A DNA stretch of 64,000 nt from JBGPOS01 sp041488155 (GTDB lineage Bacteria > Chloroflexota > Dehalococcoidia > Tepidiformales > Tepidiformaceae), in contig JBGPOS010000002.1 of assembly GCA_041488155.1 (NCBI GenBank), forward strand, positions 1 through 64,000. Reading direction: 5' to 3'. Shown here piece after piece: positions 17,606 through 25,747 of this stretch (position 1 is its first letter; each line of letters opens with the position of its first letter). A program made the translations under genes and the position numbers. Under the pieces are notes generated by a model. That model saw only the letters and a list, made by a program, of their open reading frames with translations. It was not told the origin of the DNA and made no database searches.

Positions 17606-17619
17606 TTAGCACGCGCTAA
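17606..17619. promoter_or_regulatory. palindrome TTAGCACGCGCTAA
   Basis: Arms TTAGC/GCTAA around ACGC, about 60 bases upstream of the promoter candidate for the small membrane protein. It shares the TTAGCAC half-site with the CIRCE element but lacks its 9-base spacer, so HrcA binding is not expected. Possible operator of unknown regulator. Confidence 0.3.
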
Positions 17620-17669
17620 GCTGGGATGCAACCCCCATTTGATCTATTTTGCACAATTCCTACATTCCC

Positions 17670-17697
17670 TTGACCACGGCCCCACGACTCCTAGACT
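17670..17697 (+). promoter_or_regulatory. candidate promoter of the small membrane protein
   Basis: TTGACC at 17670-17675 and TAGACT at 17692-17697 with a 16-base spacer, 10 bases before the ATG at 17708. Transcription would begin within a few bases of the start codon, implying a very short leader. Confidence 0.4.
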
Positions 17698-17707
17698 GAT
17701 CCTCGGG

Positions 17708-18067
17708 ATGAACCTGCTTCGGGCCGCTTTGCTGTTCGCTGTCTTCGGGACTGCGGTCGCGTTGGTTGGCGCGGCCACCCCGGCACTCGCCGCGGACTCG
17801 CCCGGCCGCGCCAAGGTTGGCGTGGCGCGCGGGAGCGAGGGCACTCCCTCTGGGAGGGCGATCGAGCCCACGATCCTCTGGACGGTTGCCGGAGTGGCAG
17901 TGGGCGTCGTCGTGTTCGGGACGCTCTACTTGCTGAAGCGCCAGGTCGCGGCCTTTCCGAAGAATCCGACCTGGGTCGCCCCGATCTCGATCATGCCGAG
18001 CAGGGAACTGCCGGACGAGACAAAGACCGGCGACAATCCGGCGCACGTGGCGCCCGGGCACCATTAG
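17708..18067 (+). CDS. small secreted/membrane protein of unknown function
   Basis: 119 residues from ATG 17708. A Sec signal peptide (MNLLRAALLFAVFGTAVALV, cleavage after ALA near residue 28) is followed by a short polar stretch and one membrane segment at about 54-76 (WTVAGVAVGVVVFGTLYLLK). The cytosolic tail of about 43 residues ends HVAPGHH. Longer in-frame starts upstream have low-GC, non-coding-looking sequence. Convergent with the alcohol dehydrogenase, 26 bases apart. No family recognised. Confidence 0.6.
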   Translation: MNLLRAALLFAVFGTAVALVGAATPALAADSPGRAKVGVARGSEGTPSGRAIEPTILWTVAGVAVGVVVFGTLYLLKRQVAAFPKNPTWVAPISIMPSRELPDETKTGDNPAHVAPGHH

Positions 18068-18093
18068 GGCCCATCTCTCGCCGGGACGTCCGC

Positions 18094-19128
18094 CTAACCC
18101 GGTATCACGACGACCTTGCAGTCTTTCGGGTCGGCGAGCGCGGCGAAAGCGGCCGGCAGTTCGTCGAGCGTGACCTTGCGGGTGACCATCGGCGAGGTAT
18201 CGATCGTCCCGTCGGCGAAGGCAGCGAGCGCCTCGGCGTACTCGGCCGCGTCGTACCCCAGCACGAACTTGAGGGTGAGCTGCTTGTTGATGCCGACCAT
18301 CGGGTGGATGCGGTCTTCGAGCATGCAGACGCCGACCACGATGACGCGCCCGTTGCGGTCGACCAGTTCCATCGCCTGTTCGAGGGTCCCGGGCACCCCG
18401 ACGCACTCGAAGACGACCGGGGGCGCTCCCCCAGTGACCTCGGCAAGCCGGCCGGTCGCGCTTTCGTGGGTGGGGTCGATGACGAGGTCGGCGCCGAGCC
18501 GGGCGGCCAGGGCACGCCGGGTGGGGGCGGGATCGCTGATCGTGACGTACGCTACGCCCTCCTTCTTCAGCCAGAGGAGCGTCATCAACCCGATCGGGCC
18601 GGCGCCCATCACGACGGCGCGCTCCCCGGGCTGCATGTGGGCTTCCCGCACAGCGTGGAGGCCGACGGCACAGGGCTCGGTGGTTGCGGCGACTTCATCG
18701 GAGACGTTGTCTGGTACCGCGAGGAGGAGCGGCGCGCTGAGGACGACGTACTCGCCGTAGGCGCCGGGCGTCTCGGGGCTGTAGCCGATGCTGCGGAACC
18801 CGTTCGGGGCTTCCGGGGCGACGAGGATCGGGACAGAGGTCACACGAGTGCCCGGCTTCCAGGCCTCGGCACCGGGCCCGCGAGCCACGACTTCGGCGAC
18901 AAACTCGTGACCCATCACGATCCCCTTCGCCTGGTCGAGCGTGTCCCAGGCGGTGCGTCCGCTGCGCCGGGAGTTGGCGATCATCTCTTCCATGAAGCGG
19001 GCGGCGTGAAGGTCGCTGCCACAGATGCCGCAGGCGCGGACGCGCGCGAGCACCTGGCCGGCGCCGGGGACCGGCGTATCTACTTCCTCAACGGTGAGGT
19101 CCTTGCCTCTGAGCACCATCGCGCGCAT
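18094..19128 (-). CDS. zinc-dependent alcohol dehydrogenase (MDR family)
   Basis: 344 residues. CGICGSDLHAARF provides the catalytic zinc Cys, GHEFVAEVV the zinc His/Glu, and VVMGAGPIGLMTLLWLKKEG the NAD(P) Rossmann motif. The canonical four-Cys structural zinc loop is not apparent: an insert with TSVPILVAPEAPNGFRSIG takes its place. Start ATG 19128 is fixed by GGAGGTGAACG directly upstream; the open frame continues to 19827 but that part is antisense to rdgB. Oxidises an unknown alcohol. Divergent from rdgB with about 80 bases between starts. Confidence 0.88.
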   Translation of the reverse strand: MRAMVLRGKDLTVEEVDTPVPGAGQVLARVRACGICGSDLHAARFMEEMIANSRRSGRTAWDTLDQAKGIVMGHEFVAEVVARGPGAEAWKPGTRVTSVPILVAPEAPNGFRSIGYSPETPGAYGEYVVLSAPLLLAVPDNVSDEVAATTEPCAVGLHAVREAHMQPGERAVVMGAGPIGLMTLLWLKKEGVAYVTISDPAPTRRALAARLGADLVIDPTHESATGRLAEVTGGAPPVVFECVGVPGTLEQAMELVDRNGRVIVVGVCMLEDRIHPMVGINKQLTLKFVLGYDAAEYAEALAAFADGTIDTSPMVTRKVTLDELPAAFAALADPKDCKVVVIPG

Positions 19129-19209
19129 TCGTTCACCTCCCACGAAGCATCCGGCCGAAACTATAGCGGTGCTTGCCGATCCGCGCCCGGAACGGCGAAA
19201 CTCGACGCG

Positions 19210-19800
19210 GTGAAGCGGCTCTTGCTGGCGACCAACAACCCCGGCAAAGTGCGCGAGCTGCGTCGCCTGCTCGAAGGCTGCGGCTTCGAACCGGTCGCCC
19301 CGGCGGACTGCGGTATCAACCTCGAAGTGACGGAATCGGGTGGTTCGTACGTCGAGAACGCGGCGCTTAAGGCTCGGGAGTTTGCGCGGGCGGGCGACTG
19401 CCTCGCCCTGGCCGACGACTCCGGCCTCGAAGTCGACGCGCTCGACGGCCGGCCGGGGGTGCTTTCTGCTCGCTATGGCGGAGATGGGCTCGGCGACATT
19501 GAGCGCAACGCCCTTCTCCTGCGCGAGCTCGCAGGATTGTCCGCCGAGCGGCGGGGGGCGCGCTACCGGGCTGTCGTCGCCGTGGCATCGCCCGACGGGG
19601 AGTTGCAGACTTTCGAAGGCGTACAGGAGGGCCGGATCGCCGAAGCGCCCCGCGGCGAAGGAGGGTTCGGGTACGACCCGGTCTTCCTCGTCGATGGCGA
19701 GCGTACGCAGGCCGAGCTCACGCCCGAAGAGAAAGACGCGATCAGCCACCGGGGCAAATCGGTGCGCGCCGCCACCGCTTACCTGCGGGGCATCGGGTGA
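19210..19800 (+). CDS. rdgB: RdgB/HAM1-type non-canonical purine NTP pyrophosphatase
   Basis: 196 residues. LLLATNNPGKVRELRRLL at the N-terminus, SYVENAALKAREFA, LADDSGLEVDALDGRPGVLS, GEGGFGYDPVF and the C-terminal SHRGKSVRAA are the standard family blocks for ITP/XTP binding and catalysis. Hydrolyses dITP/XTP to monophosphates, keeping damaged purines out of DNA. Starts at GTG 19210, where the family N-terminus begins; the long open frame upstream is antisense to the dehydrogenase. The stop overlaps the next GTG by 4 bases. Confidence 0.93.
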   Translation: MKRLLLATNNPGKVRELRRLLEGCGFEPVAPADCGINLEVTESGGSYVENAALKAREFARAGDCLALADDSGLEVDALDGRPGVLSARYGGDGLGDIERNALLLRELAGLSAERRGARYRAVVAVASPDGELQTFEGVQEGRIAEAPRGEGGFGYDPVFLVDGERTQAELTPEEKDAISHRGKSVRAATAYLRGIG

Positions 19801-20327
19801 AGGTCCGGAGGCTTGGAGCCGGGTCATGGGTCGTCGCCGGGGCGCTCCTCGTGGCGGCCCTTGCGCCCGCCTGCTCTGATGGCGAAGGATTGCTCGCCGA
19901 CCCGCTCCCCTGTTCGTCTCCGACCCCTTTCCCGCCCCAGCAGCGCCGCGACCCGCAGGGCGAGTTTCGCTACCGGATGACGGTCATCTCAGGGGTCGAT
20001 CGCCTTTCTGAACTGGTGAACCAGTTCCGTGTGCGTTGGCCAGATGGGAAGTTCTCTCGCGATTCGGCGTTCCGGACGGAGTTCGCACGTTACGCTGATG
20101 AGAGCACTTGCCTGGCGACAGGCCTGCGCAACCTCAACCCGCCGCTCCCGAGATATGAGACGTTCGATGTCGCCTTCGACGCAGCGGCCACGGTGATGAT
20201 GAAGACGATCTCCGACGGGCGGGAGGCCATCAAGAGCCGGAACGTGAGCGACTACCGCGACTGGAACGGCGCGATCGACGGCCGTCTGAGCGAAGTCCGG
20301 CAGACGTTCCAGCTCTTGCCCCGCTAG
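19797..20327 (+). CDS. secreted protein of unknown function
   Basis: 176 residues. N-terminal export signal VVAGALLVAALAPAC with Cys26, a weak lipobox, so possibly a lipoprotein. The mature part begins with a Pro/Ser-rich linker (PCSSPTPFPPQQRRDPQG) and then looks helical (RLSELVNQFRVRW, DVAFDAAATVMMKTISDGREA). Two Cys remain. GTG start overlaps the rdgB stop. Convergent with the acyl-CoA dehydrogenase: the two stop codons share the CTAG at 20324-20327. No family recognised. Confidence 0.65.
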   Translation: MKVRRLGAGSWVVAGALLVAALAPACSDGEGLLADPLPCSSPTPFPPQQRRDPQGEFRYRMTVISGVDRLSELVNQFRVRWPDGKFSRDSAFRTEFARYADESTCLATGLRNLNPPLPRYETFDVAFDAAATVMMKTISDGREAIKSRNVSDYRDWNGAIDGRLSEVRQTFQLLPR

Positions 20328-21502
20328 CCGCGGGGCAGGCCCAGCCCGCGTTGGGCGATGATGTTGCGCTGGATCTCGGTCGTCCCGCCGCCGATCGGGC
20401 CCGACACGGCCAACAGGTACGACGTGCAGACGCGGCCGTGGAGTTGGGCCCACTTCGACCCGGGCTGAAGCTGCCCGAAGGCGCCCATCAGGTTCACGCC
20501 CGTGTTCGCGACTTTGATCCCGAGGAGCGCCATCCAGACCTTGCCGATGCTTGCTTCGTAGTTCGGCACTTCGCCCCGGGACTGCAGCCAGGCCGTGCGG
20601 TAGGCGACCAGGCGTCCGACTTCGACATCGAGGGCCAGGTCCGCCAGCTTATTCCGCACTTCGGGTTTGTCCCAGGGCCGCCCGCCGGGGTGGCTTTCCT
20701 TCGCCCAGCGCACAAGCTCATCGACCGTGCGGCGAGCGCCGCTGATGGCGGCGATGTTCGAGCGCTCGAAGTCGAGGGTGGTGGTGGCGACGTACCAGCC
20801 ATTGTTCTCGCCGCCCAAGAGGTCTTTGGCCGGGACGCGGACGTCTTCGAAGAAGACCTGGTTGAAGTCGCGCCGGTAAGCCATGTTTGGGATGCCCTGG
20901 ACGCTGATTCCGGGGGACTTCATGTCGACGACGAAGGCGCTGATGCCCTTGTGCTTTGGTACGTCCGGGTTGGTACGTGCCAGGAGGATCATCCGGTCGG
21001 CGACGTGGGCATTCGACGTCCAGATCTTCTGCCCGTTGACGACGTAGTCATCGCCGTCGCGGACCGCGCGGGTCTCCATGCTGGCGAGGTCGCTGCCGCT
21101 ACCGGGCTCGCTAAATCCCTGGCAATACCAGGTTTCGCCCGAGGCCATGCTCGGAAGGAAGCGCTCCTTCTGCTCGTCGCTGCCGTGGACGAGCATGGTG
21201 GGGCCGGTGATCCCGATCGTGAACAGGCGTCCGCCCGAGGGGGCGCGGTGATAGGCCAGCTCTTCGTTGAGGATCATCTGTTCGAGGGTTGACTTACCCA
21301 TCCCGCCGTACTTCTCCGGCCAGGCGGGGGCGAACCAGCGGCGCGCCCCGAGCTTCTTCGTGAACTGGCGCGCGAACCCGAGCTGTTCTTCGTTATCGAA
21401 GAAATCGTCGTCGCCTTCGAAGCCGGACGGCAGCTCCGCCTTGAGGAACGCTCGCAGATCGCTGCGCCACTGTTCGGTCTCGGGCGGGAAAGTGAATCTC
21501 AT
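20324..21502 (-). CDS. acyl-CoA dehydrogenase
   Basis: 392 residues, FAD-dependent. RFTFPPETEQWRSDLRAFL is the N-terminal helical domain. CQGFSEPGSGSDLASMETRA and YVVNGQKIWTSNAH are the FAD and substrate middle-domain signatures. The C-terminal block GGGTTEIQRNIIAQRGLGLP contains the GGTxEIQRN FAD-contact motif. The start is ATG 21502; the open frame extends upstream into the repeat region without a better site. Resembles the long-substrate and sterol-side-chain acyl-CoA dehydrogenase group rather than the short-chain one; that is inference from the N-terminus. A REP-like palindrome lies just upstream. Confidence 0.92.
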   Translation of the reverse strand: MRFTFPPETEQWRSDLRAFLKAELPSGFEGDDDFFDNEEQLGFARQFTKKLGARRWFAPAWPEKYGGMGKSTLEQMILNEELAYHRAPSGGRLFTIGITGPTMLVHGSDEQKERFLPSMASGETWYCQGFSEPGSGSDLASMETRAVRDGDDYVVNGQKIWTSNAHVADRMILLARTNPDVPKHKGISAFVVDMKSPGISVQGIPNMAYRRDFNQVFFEDVRVPAKDLLGGENNGWYVATTTLDFERSNIAAISGARRTVDELVRWAKESHPGGRPWDKPEVRNKLADLALDVEVGRLVAYRTAWLQSRGEVPNYEASIGKVWMALLGIKVANTGVNLMGAFGQLQPGSKWAQLHGRVCTSYLLAVSGPIGGGTTEIQRNIIAQRGLGLPRG

Positions 21503-21531
21503 GGCGACCAGTCTACTCCGATCAGCACTCC

Positions 21532-21557
21532 CCCTCTCCCGGCGCACCGGGAGAGGG
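21532..21557. repeat. REP-like palindrome between acyl-CoA dehydrogenase and penicillin acylase genes
   Basis: CCCTCTCCCGG at 21532-21542 and CCGGGAGAGGG at 21547-21557 form a perfect 11-bp stem with a CGCA loop, followed by CGGGGGTGAGGGT. This type of GAGGG/CCCTC palindrome is scattered in intergenic regions of many GC-rich genomes. Only one copy is in the window. Confidence 0.6.
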
Positions 21558-21604
21558 CGGGGGTGAGGGTCCGTGTCCTCTGGCCTCCGGCTGCCGGAGC
21601 GACC

Positions 21605-23962
21605 TCAGGCCCCGTGCTGGGAGGGCCGAATCACCAGCTCGTGCATCGCCGCGGCCTCGACTTCTTCCTGCAGGTAGTGCATCGGCTCGCGCTGATGCAC
21701 GCGCCAGGTCTGGAGCTGATCGTCGTAATGCGCTGTCTCGGGGAGGCCGGAGGCGCCTCCGGGAACGACGTAGCTCGCGTGCTCGATGTCGCTGAAATCG
21801 ATAGTCTGGCGGTAGACGGAGGTGGCGGTGAGGTTGAAGTCGGCTCCCTGTCGCCAGCGGTAGGAGGCGCACTGGATGGTATCCGCGTCGCCGCCGACCA
21901 TAGCGCGCGGCGGGTCGAGGCGGGAAGCAAGATCCGGGAAGGTCGCGGAGAGGTTATGGCGCCCGCGGGTGCCATGGACGGCGTCCCACCGCCAGCCGCC
22001 GGTGTGCGGCCCACAGAGCGCGACTGTGGCTGACCAGGCCGCCGCCAACGGAGTGGGCAGCACGTCGTCCCAGGGGTGGCCCCACGGGTCGACCGACTCG
22101 CAGTCGCCGTCAAAGCGAGCGACGAGGCTTGCGATCCACTGGGAGATCATCCGGGAGAGCGGCGGCAGCGCTTCCGAGGTCACCCAGGCCCAGGTTTCGG
22201 CGCCAACCACCGGCTCGTAGAGGGCGCGCGCGACTTCGCGGCGGAAGCAGGCGTAGAGCAACGCCTCCCCGCTTCCGGGGAGGAGATTCCCGTCCCAGGC
22301 GGCGAGCATGGCCCGGGCCCGCTCCGCCTCCGCTGCGTACGGCCCGCTGCGTGCGAGCAGGCCGGCCCAGGCGCGGGCGGGCCCCGAAGTCGTGTCGCCC
22401 TGGATGGCGGCGATTTCGCCCGGCGTCAGCGTCTCGCGCCCGGAGAGCAATTCGACGATCCGCTCGGCGCGCGCGGGGGTGGCGAAGTAGGAGCCAATGT
22501 AGGGCTCGTCGCCTTCGACCACCCGCTGGTTGGCGGTAGCGATGAAGCCTTCGGGCGGGTTGATCGCCTGCGGCAGCTGCTCGAAGGGCACCGTGCCAAT
22601 CCATTCGTGCTCACCGGTCCAGCCCGGCGCGGGAAGTTGGCGGTTGGCCTTAGAGCTGCGGATGGGCAGCTCTCCGCGCACGAGATAGCCGATGTTGCCT
22701 TCGATGTCGGCGGAGACCAAGTTGTTCACGGGGTCGACCCAGGGGCGTTGTGCTTCGTGCAGTTCGGCCACTGTCTTCGCCTGGAGCATGGGCCGCAGGG
22801 CTTCGAAGCCCCGGCAGGGGCGATGGGTGGCGGTGTAGCGCAACGAGAGCCCGAGCCCAGAACGGGGGTCGCCATGGACGACCGGCCCGTGGTTCGTCCG
22901 CCAGACATCGATGTCGACCGGGTCCGCGCCCCGGATCGCGATGCGCTCCGATTGGTGGCCGGCCGGCTGCCAGCCGCCTGGCGTCCGATAGCTTAACGGT
23001 TCTTTCTCGTCGAACTGCTCGATGTAGAGGTCCTGGTAGTCGGCCGAAGTGTGGGTGATGTTCCAGCCGACGCGGCCGTTATGGCCGAAGTGGGGGAAGG
23101 CCGGGAAGCCGGCGAAGGTAGCCCCGATGACGTCGAACTGGGGGCAGCTGAGATGGACCTGCCAGTAAGCGTTGGGCACATCGAGGGCGCGGTGGGAGTC
23201 GTTGCAGAGGACGGGGAGGCCGGTGGTCGTGCGCGCGCCGTGGACGGCCCAGGAGTTCGAGCCGGCCTCGATTTCGGCCAGAAATCCCAGCTGCTCGGCT
23301 GAGGCTTCGATGTCGGCGGCGGCCTCGCCGAGCAAGAGCGAGACTTCGTGGCCCGGCGGCAGGATCAACGACGAGTCGAACGAGGGGCCTTCGAGCTGCC
23401 GATAACGTTCGGGGCCGATGCGGGCGAGGAGCTGCGCACGGGCGAGCTTGGCCTGCCAGGTCCCCATCAGGACGTGCCGAATCTTGAACACGACGACCGA
23501 GTGCCACACCTCCCACGGCTCGGGCTCAAGGCCACAGAGCCCGTACTCGACCGGCAACGGCTGCCCGGAGGCAAGGAACGCGTTCACCCCCGCCGCATAG
23601 GCTTCGAACATGGCCTGCGTCTCGGGGCTCATGGCCTCGATGTCCGCGCGAGCGGCCGCCGCGAGCGAGAGCCGGCGGGCCAGCGTGTCGGCGGCGACTG
23701 CCACGGGCCCTGCGGCTTCGGCCCAGCGTCCGCAGGCGCGCCGGCGGTCGTATTCCATCTGCCAGAGGCGGTCCTGGGCGGCGGCAAATCCCTGTCCGAA
23801 CCAGGCATCGACTTCGTCCTTGGCCTGCACGTGCGCGATGCCCACTCCGTCGCGGCGGATTGTGACCGGTGCGCCGAGCCCTTCTGCCTTCAGCTCGCCG
23901 TCGTATGCGGGCGTTGCCGCTGCGAAGTCGAGGGCGGATTCGGTGCGCGTCAGCGGGACCAA
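21605..23962 (-). CDS. penicillin acylase family Ntn-hydrolase
   Basis: About 785 residues from the TTG at 23962. GSNSWAVHGARTTTGLP near residue 234 is the autoproteolysis site: Gly-Ser cleavage leaves Ser235 as the N-terminal nucleophile of the beta chain. FGQGFAAAQDRLWQMEYDRR in the alpha chain, NDSHRALDVPNAYWQVHL and the C-terminal block WRWDAVHGTRGRHNLSATFP, in parts, fit the family. Substrates could be penicillins, N-acyl homoserine lactones or other amides. No signal peptide is evident from this start. The start is uncertain: the frame stays open to 24289 but that part is antisense to the SDR. Catalytic Asn and Arg not assigned. Confidence 0.83.
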   Translation of the reverse strand: MVPLTRTESALDFAAATPAYDGELKAEGLGAPVTIRRDGVGIAHVQAKDEVDAWFGQGFAAAQDRLWQMEYDRRRACGRWAEAAGPVAVAADTLARRLSLAAAARADIEAMSPETQAMFEAYAAGVNAFLASGQPLPVEYGLCGLEPEPWEVWHSVVVFKIRHVLMGTWQAKLARAQLLARIGPERYRQLEGPSFDSSLILPPGHEVSLLLGEAAADIEASAEQLGFLAEIEAGSNSWAVHGARTTTGLPVLCNDSHRALDVPNAYWQVHLSCPQFDVIGATFAGFPAFPHFGHNGRVGWNITHTSADYQDLYIEQFDEKEPLSYRTPGGWQPAGHQSERIAIRGADPVDIDVWRTNHGPVVHGDPRSGLGLSLRYTATHRPCRGFEALRPMLQAKTVAELHEAQRPWVDPVNNLVSADIEGNIGYLVRGELPIRSSKANRQLPAPGWTGEHEWIGTVPFEQLPQAINPPEGFIATANQRVVEGDEPYIGSYFATPARAERIVELLSGRETLTPGEIAAIQGDTTSGPARAWAGLLARSGPYAAEAERARAMLAAWDGNLLPGSGEALLYACFRREVARALYEPVVGAETWAWVTSEALPPLSRMISQWIASLVARFDGDCESVDPWGHPWDDVLPTPLAAAWSATVALCGPHTGGWRWDAVHGTRGRHNLSATFPDLASRLDPPRAMVGGDADTIQCASYRWRQGADFNLTATSVYRQTIDFSDIEHASYVVPGGASGLPETAHYDDQLQTWRVHQREPMHYLQEEVEAAAMHELVIRPSQHGA

Positions 23963-24090
23963 CTCCGGAGGAAGTGCGGCAATCCTAGCAGGCCCGGCGG
24001 GCAACGGAAGGGCCCGCGCCGGGCCCGACGGCGGTTGACGATTGAGCCAGAAGGTCGCAAGGATGGGCCGCGAGGAAGGGTGCACCAACG

Positions 24091-24828
24091 ATGGCAGAGC
24101 GTACGGCGCTGGTGACCGGTGGAGGTCGCGGGATCGGCCTCGCCGCTGCACAGCGGCTGGTCCGGGATGGCTTCCTGGTGGCGGTGGTGGAAGTGAGCGA
24201 GCGAGCCCTGGCGGGCGCTGTAGCCGCTCCTGAGGCGCAGACAGGCCAACTCCTGCCACTTGTCGCTTCTGTTTGCGACGCCGAGGCAATGCGCAACGCG
24301 GTCGCTACTGTAGTGGAGCGCTGGGGCCGGCTCGATGTCCTCGTCAACAACGCCGCCGTCAACCGGCCGGGCGGCCTCTTCACGCAGGCTGACAGCGACT
24401 GGAACGCCGTGCTCGAAGTCAACCTTACCGGGCCGTTCATCGCCAGCCGGGCGGCAGCGGGGCCGATGAAGGCCCAGCACCACGGGGCGATCGTCAACAT
24501 CGGTTCGATCGGGGCGGCCGGGTTCGGGGCGTCGCCGGCGTACGCGGCTTCGAAGGCGGGCCTCGTCGGACTCACGAAGCAGATGGCGCGGGAGCTGGGG
24601 CCGCTCGGGATCACTGTGAACCTGGTGGCGCCGGGCGTGACCACGACGGAATGGGTGGCGCGCAACCTCGACCCGGCGGGAATGCAGGTCACGCAGGAGG
24701 CCACGCCGATGCGCCGCCTGGGCACGCCGGAGGACATCGCGGGTATCATCGCCTTCCTGGCGGGTCCGGACTCGCGGCACGTCACTGGCCAGGTGATCTC
24801 GGCGTCGGGCGGCTACTGGATGCCCTGA
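24091..24828 (+). CDS. SDR family oxidoreductase (FabG-like)
   Basis: 245 residues, classical SDR. TGGGRGIGLAAAQRL binds NAD(P), NNAAVN is the NNAG-equivalent, Ser in NIGSIGAAGFG, and YAASKAGLVGLTKQM gives the catalytic Tyr-Lys. VNLVAPGVTTTEW and GQVISASGGYWMP close the domain. ATG follows GAGGAAGG. Divergent from the penicillin acylase gene and convergent with the ABC permease. Likely a 3-oxoacyl or hydroxyacyl reductase; substrate not determinable. Confidence 0.9.
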   Translation: MAERTALVTGGGRGIGLAAAQRLVRDGFLVAVVEVSERALAGAVAAPEAQTGQLLPLVASVCDAEAMRNAVATVVERWGRLDVLVNNAAVNRPGGLFTQADSDWNAVLEVNLTGPFIASRAAAGPMKAQHHGAIVNIGSIGAAGFGASPAYAASKAGLVGLTKQMARELGPLGITVNLVAPGVTTTEWVARNLDPAGMQVTQEATPMRRLGTPEDIAGIIAFLAGPDSRHVTGQVISASGGYWMP

Positions 24829-24832
24829 TAGG

Positions 24833-25747
24833 CTAGAAGCGGGTCTCGCTTCCGCCTCGCACCTTGGGGTCGAGGATGTCGCGGACGGAGTCGCCGAGCA
24901 TGTTGACGGCGAGCACGGTTACCGAAATGACGATCGACGGGATCCAGACCATGTGGGGGCCCTTTTCGTAGACGCCCCGGCCTTCGGCGAGCATCTTGCC
25001 CCACGAAGCTTCGGGAGGCTGTGCTCCCAGTCCGAGGAAGCTCAGGGCGGCTTCGATGATGATGGCGGCGCCGAGGGCGACGGAGGCGAGGATGAGCATT
25101 TCGTCGATAGCGTTGGGGACGATATGGCGCGCGATCACGCGCATGCCACTCGCGCCCGAGGCGGAAGCTGCTTCGACGTAGGCGCGTGAGCGGACCTGCA
25201 GGACCACGGCCCGCATGACGCGCGAAGTCCCGGGGATAAGGACTACCGCGATCGCGATCAGGACGTTAGTGCTACTCGTGCCGAGGGCGGCCACGATGAC
25301 CAGTGCGAAGAGGAAAGCGGGGATGGACATAACGATGTCCATCACGCGCTGGACGATGAGGTCGAGCCAGCCGCCGAAGTAGCCGCTGATCATGCCGATG
25401 ACAGCGCCGGCGAGCGTGCCGATGCCGACCGAGAGGAAGCTCACGCGCAGAGAGACGCGGGCGCCATAGAGCATGCGGCTGAGGACGTCGCGGCCGAGCT
25501 GGTCGGTGCCGAGCAGGTGTTCGCCGGACGGGCCCTCGAGGCGCAGCCCTGTGGCGACGGCGGTCGGAGAGTAGGGCGCCAGTTGGCCGGCGAAGACCGC
25601 GCTGAGCAGGAGCCCCAAGACCACAACGAGCGAGAGGGTCCCCACGGGATTCTGGCGTGCGAGGCGGAGCGACCGCCGCCAGCGGCTGGGCAGGGGAGCG
25701 ATGTAGTATTCGAATCCCAGGGCGACGGACGTCTCGCGCGAAGTCAT
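24833..25747 (-). CDS. peptide/nickel-type ABC transporter permease (DppC-like)
   Basis: 304 residues. N-terminal membrane segment (VGTLSLVVVLGLLLSAVFAG), then a periplasmic loop with HLLGTDQLGRDVLSRMLYGARVSL in parts, typical of DppC/OppC. Five further membrane segments include the EAA loop (EAASASGASGMRVIARHIVPNA in parts) that docks the ATPase, and SFLGLGAQPPEASWGKML near the end. ATG 25747 overlaps the DppB-like stop by 4 bases. Last gene of the SBP-permease-permease operon; no ATPase gene follows. Confidence 0.93.
   Translation of the reverse strand: MTSRETSVALGFEYYIAPLPSRWRRSLRLARQNPVGTLSLVVVLGLLLSAVFAGQLAPYSPTAVATGLRLEGPSGEHLLGTDQLGRDVLSRMLYGARVSLRVSFLSVGIGTLAGAVIGMISGYFGGWLDLIVQRVMDIVMSIPAFLFALVIVAALGTSSTNVLIAIAVVLIPGTSRVMRAVVLQVRSRAYVEAASASGASGMRVIARHIVPNAIDEMLILASVALGAAIIIEAALSFLGLGAQPPEASWGKMLAEGRGVYEKGPHMVWIPSIVISVTVLAVNMLGDSVRDILDPKVRGGSETRF

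Noticed and set aside
17606..17619. CIRCE element for HrcA
   Set aside because: The half-site TTAGCAC is there but the 9-base spacer and the GAGTGCTAA half are missing; kept only as an unknown palindrome.
18304..19209. Open frame continuing upstream of rdgB on the plus strand
   Set aside because: It is antisense to the alcohol dehydrogenase; the family N-terminus begins at GTG 19210.
19129..19827. Long open frame continuing upstream of the alcohol dehydrogenase on the minus strand
   Set aside because: It is antisense to rdgB; GGAGGTGAACG fixes the real start at 19128.
23963..24289. N-terminal extension of the penicillin acylase open frame by about 109 codons
   Set aside because: Most of it is antisense to the SDR at 24091, it is a Pro/Arg-rich shadow sequence, and no ribosome site supports it.
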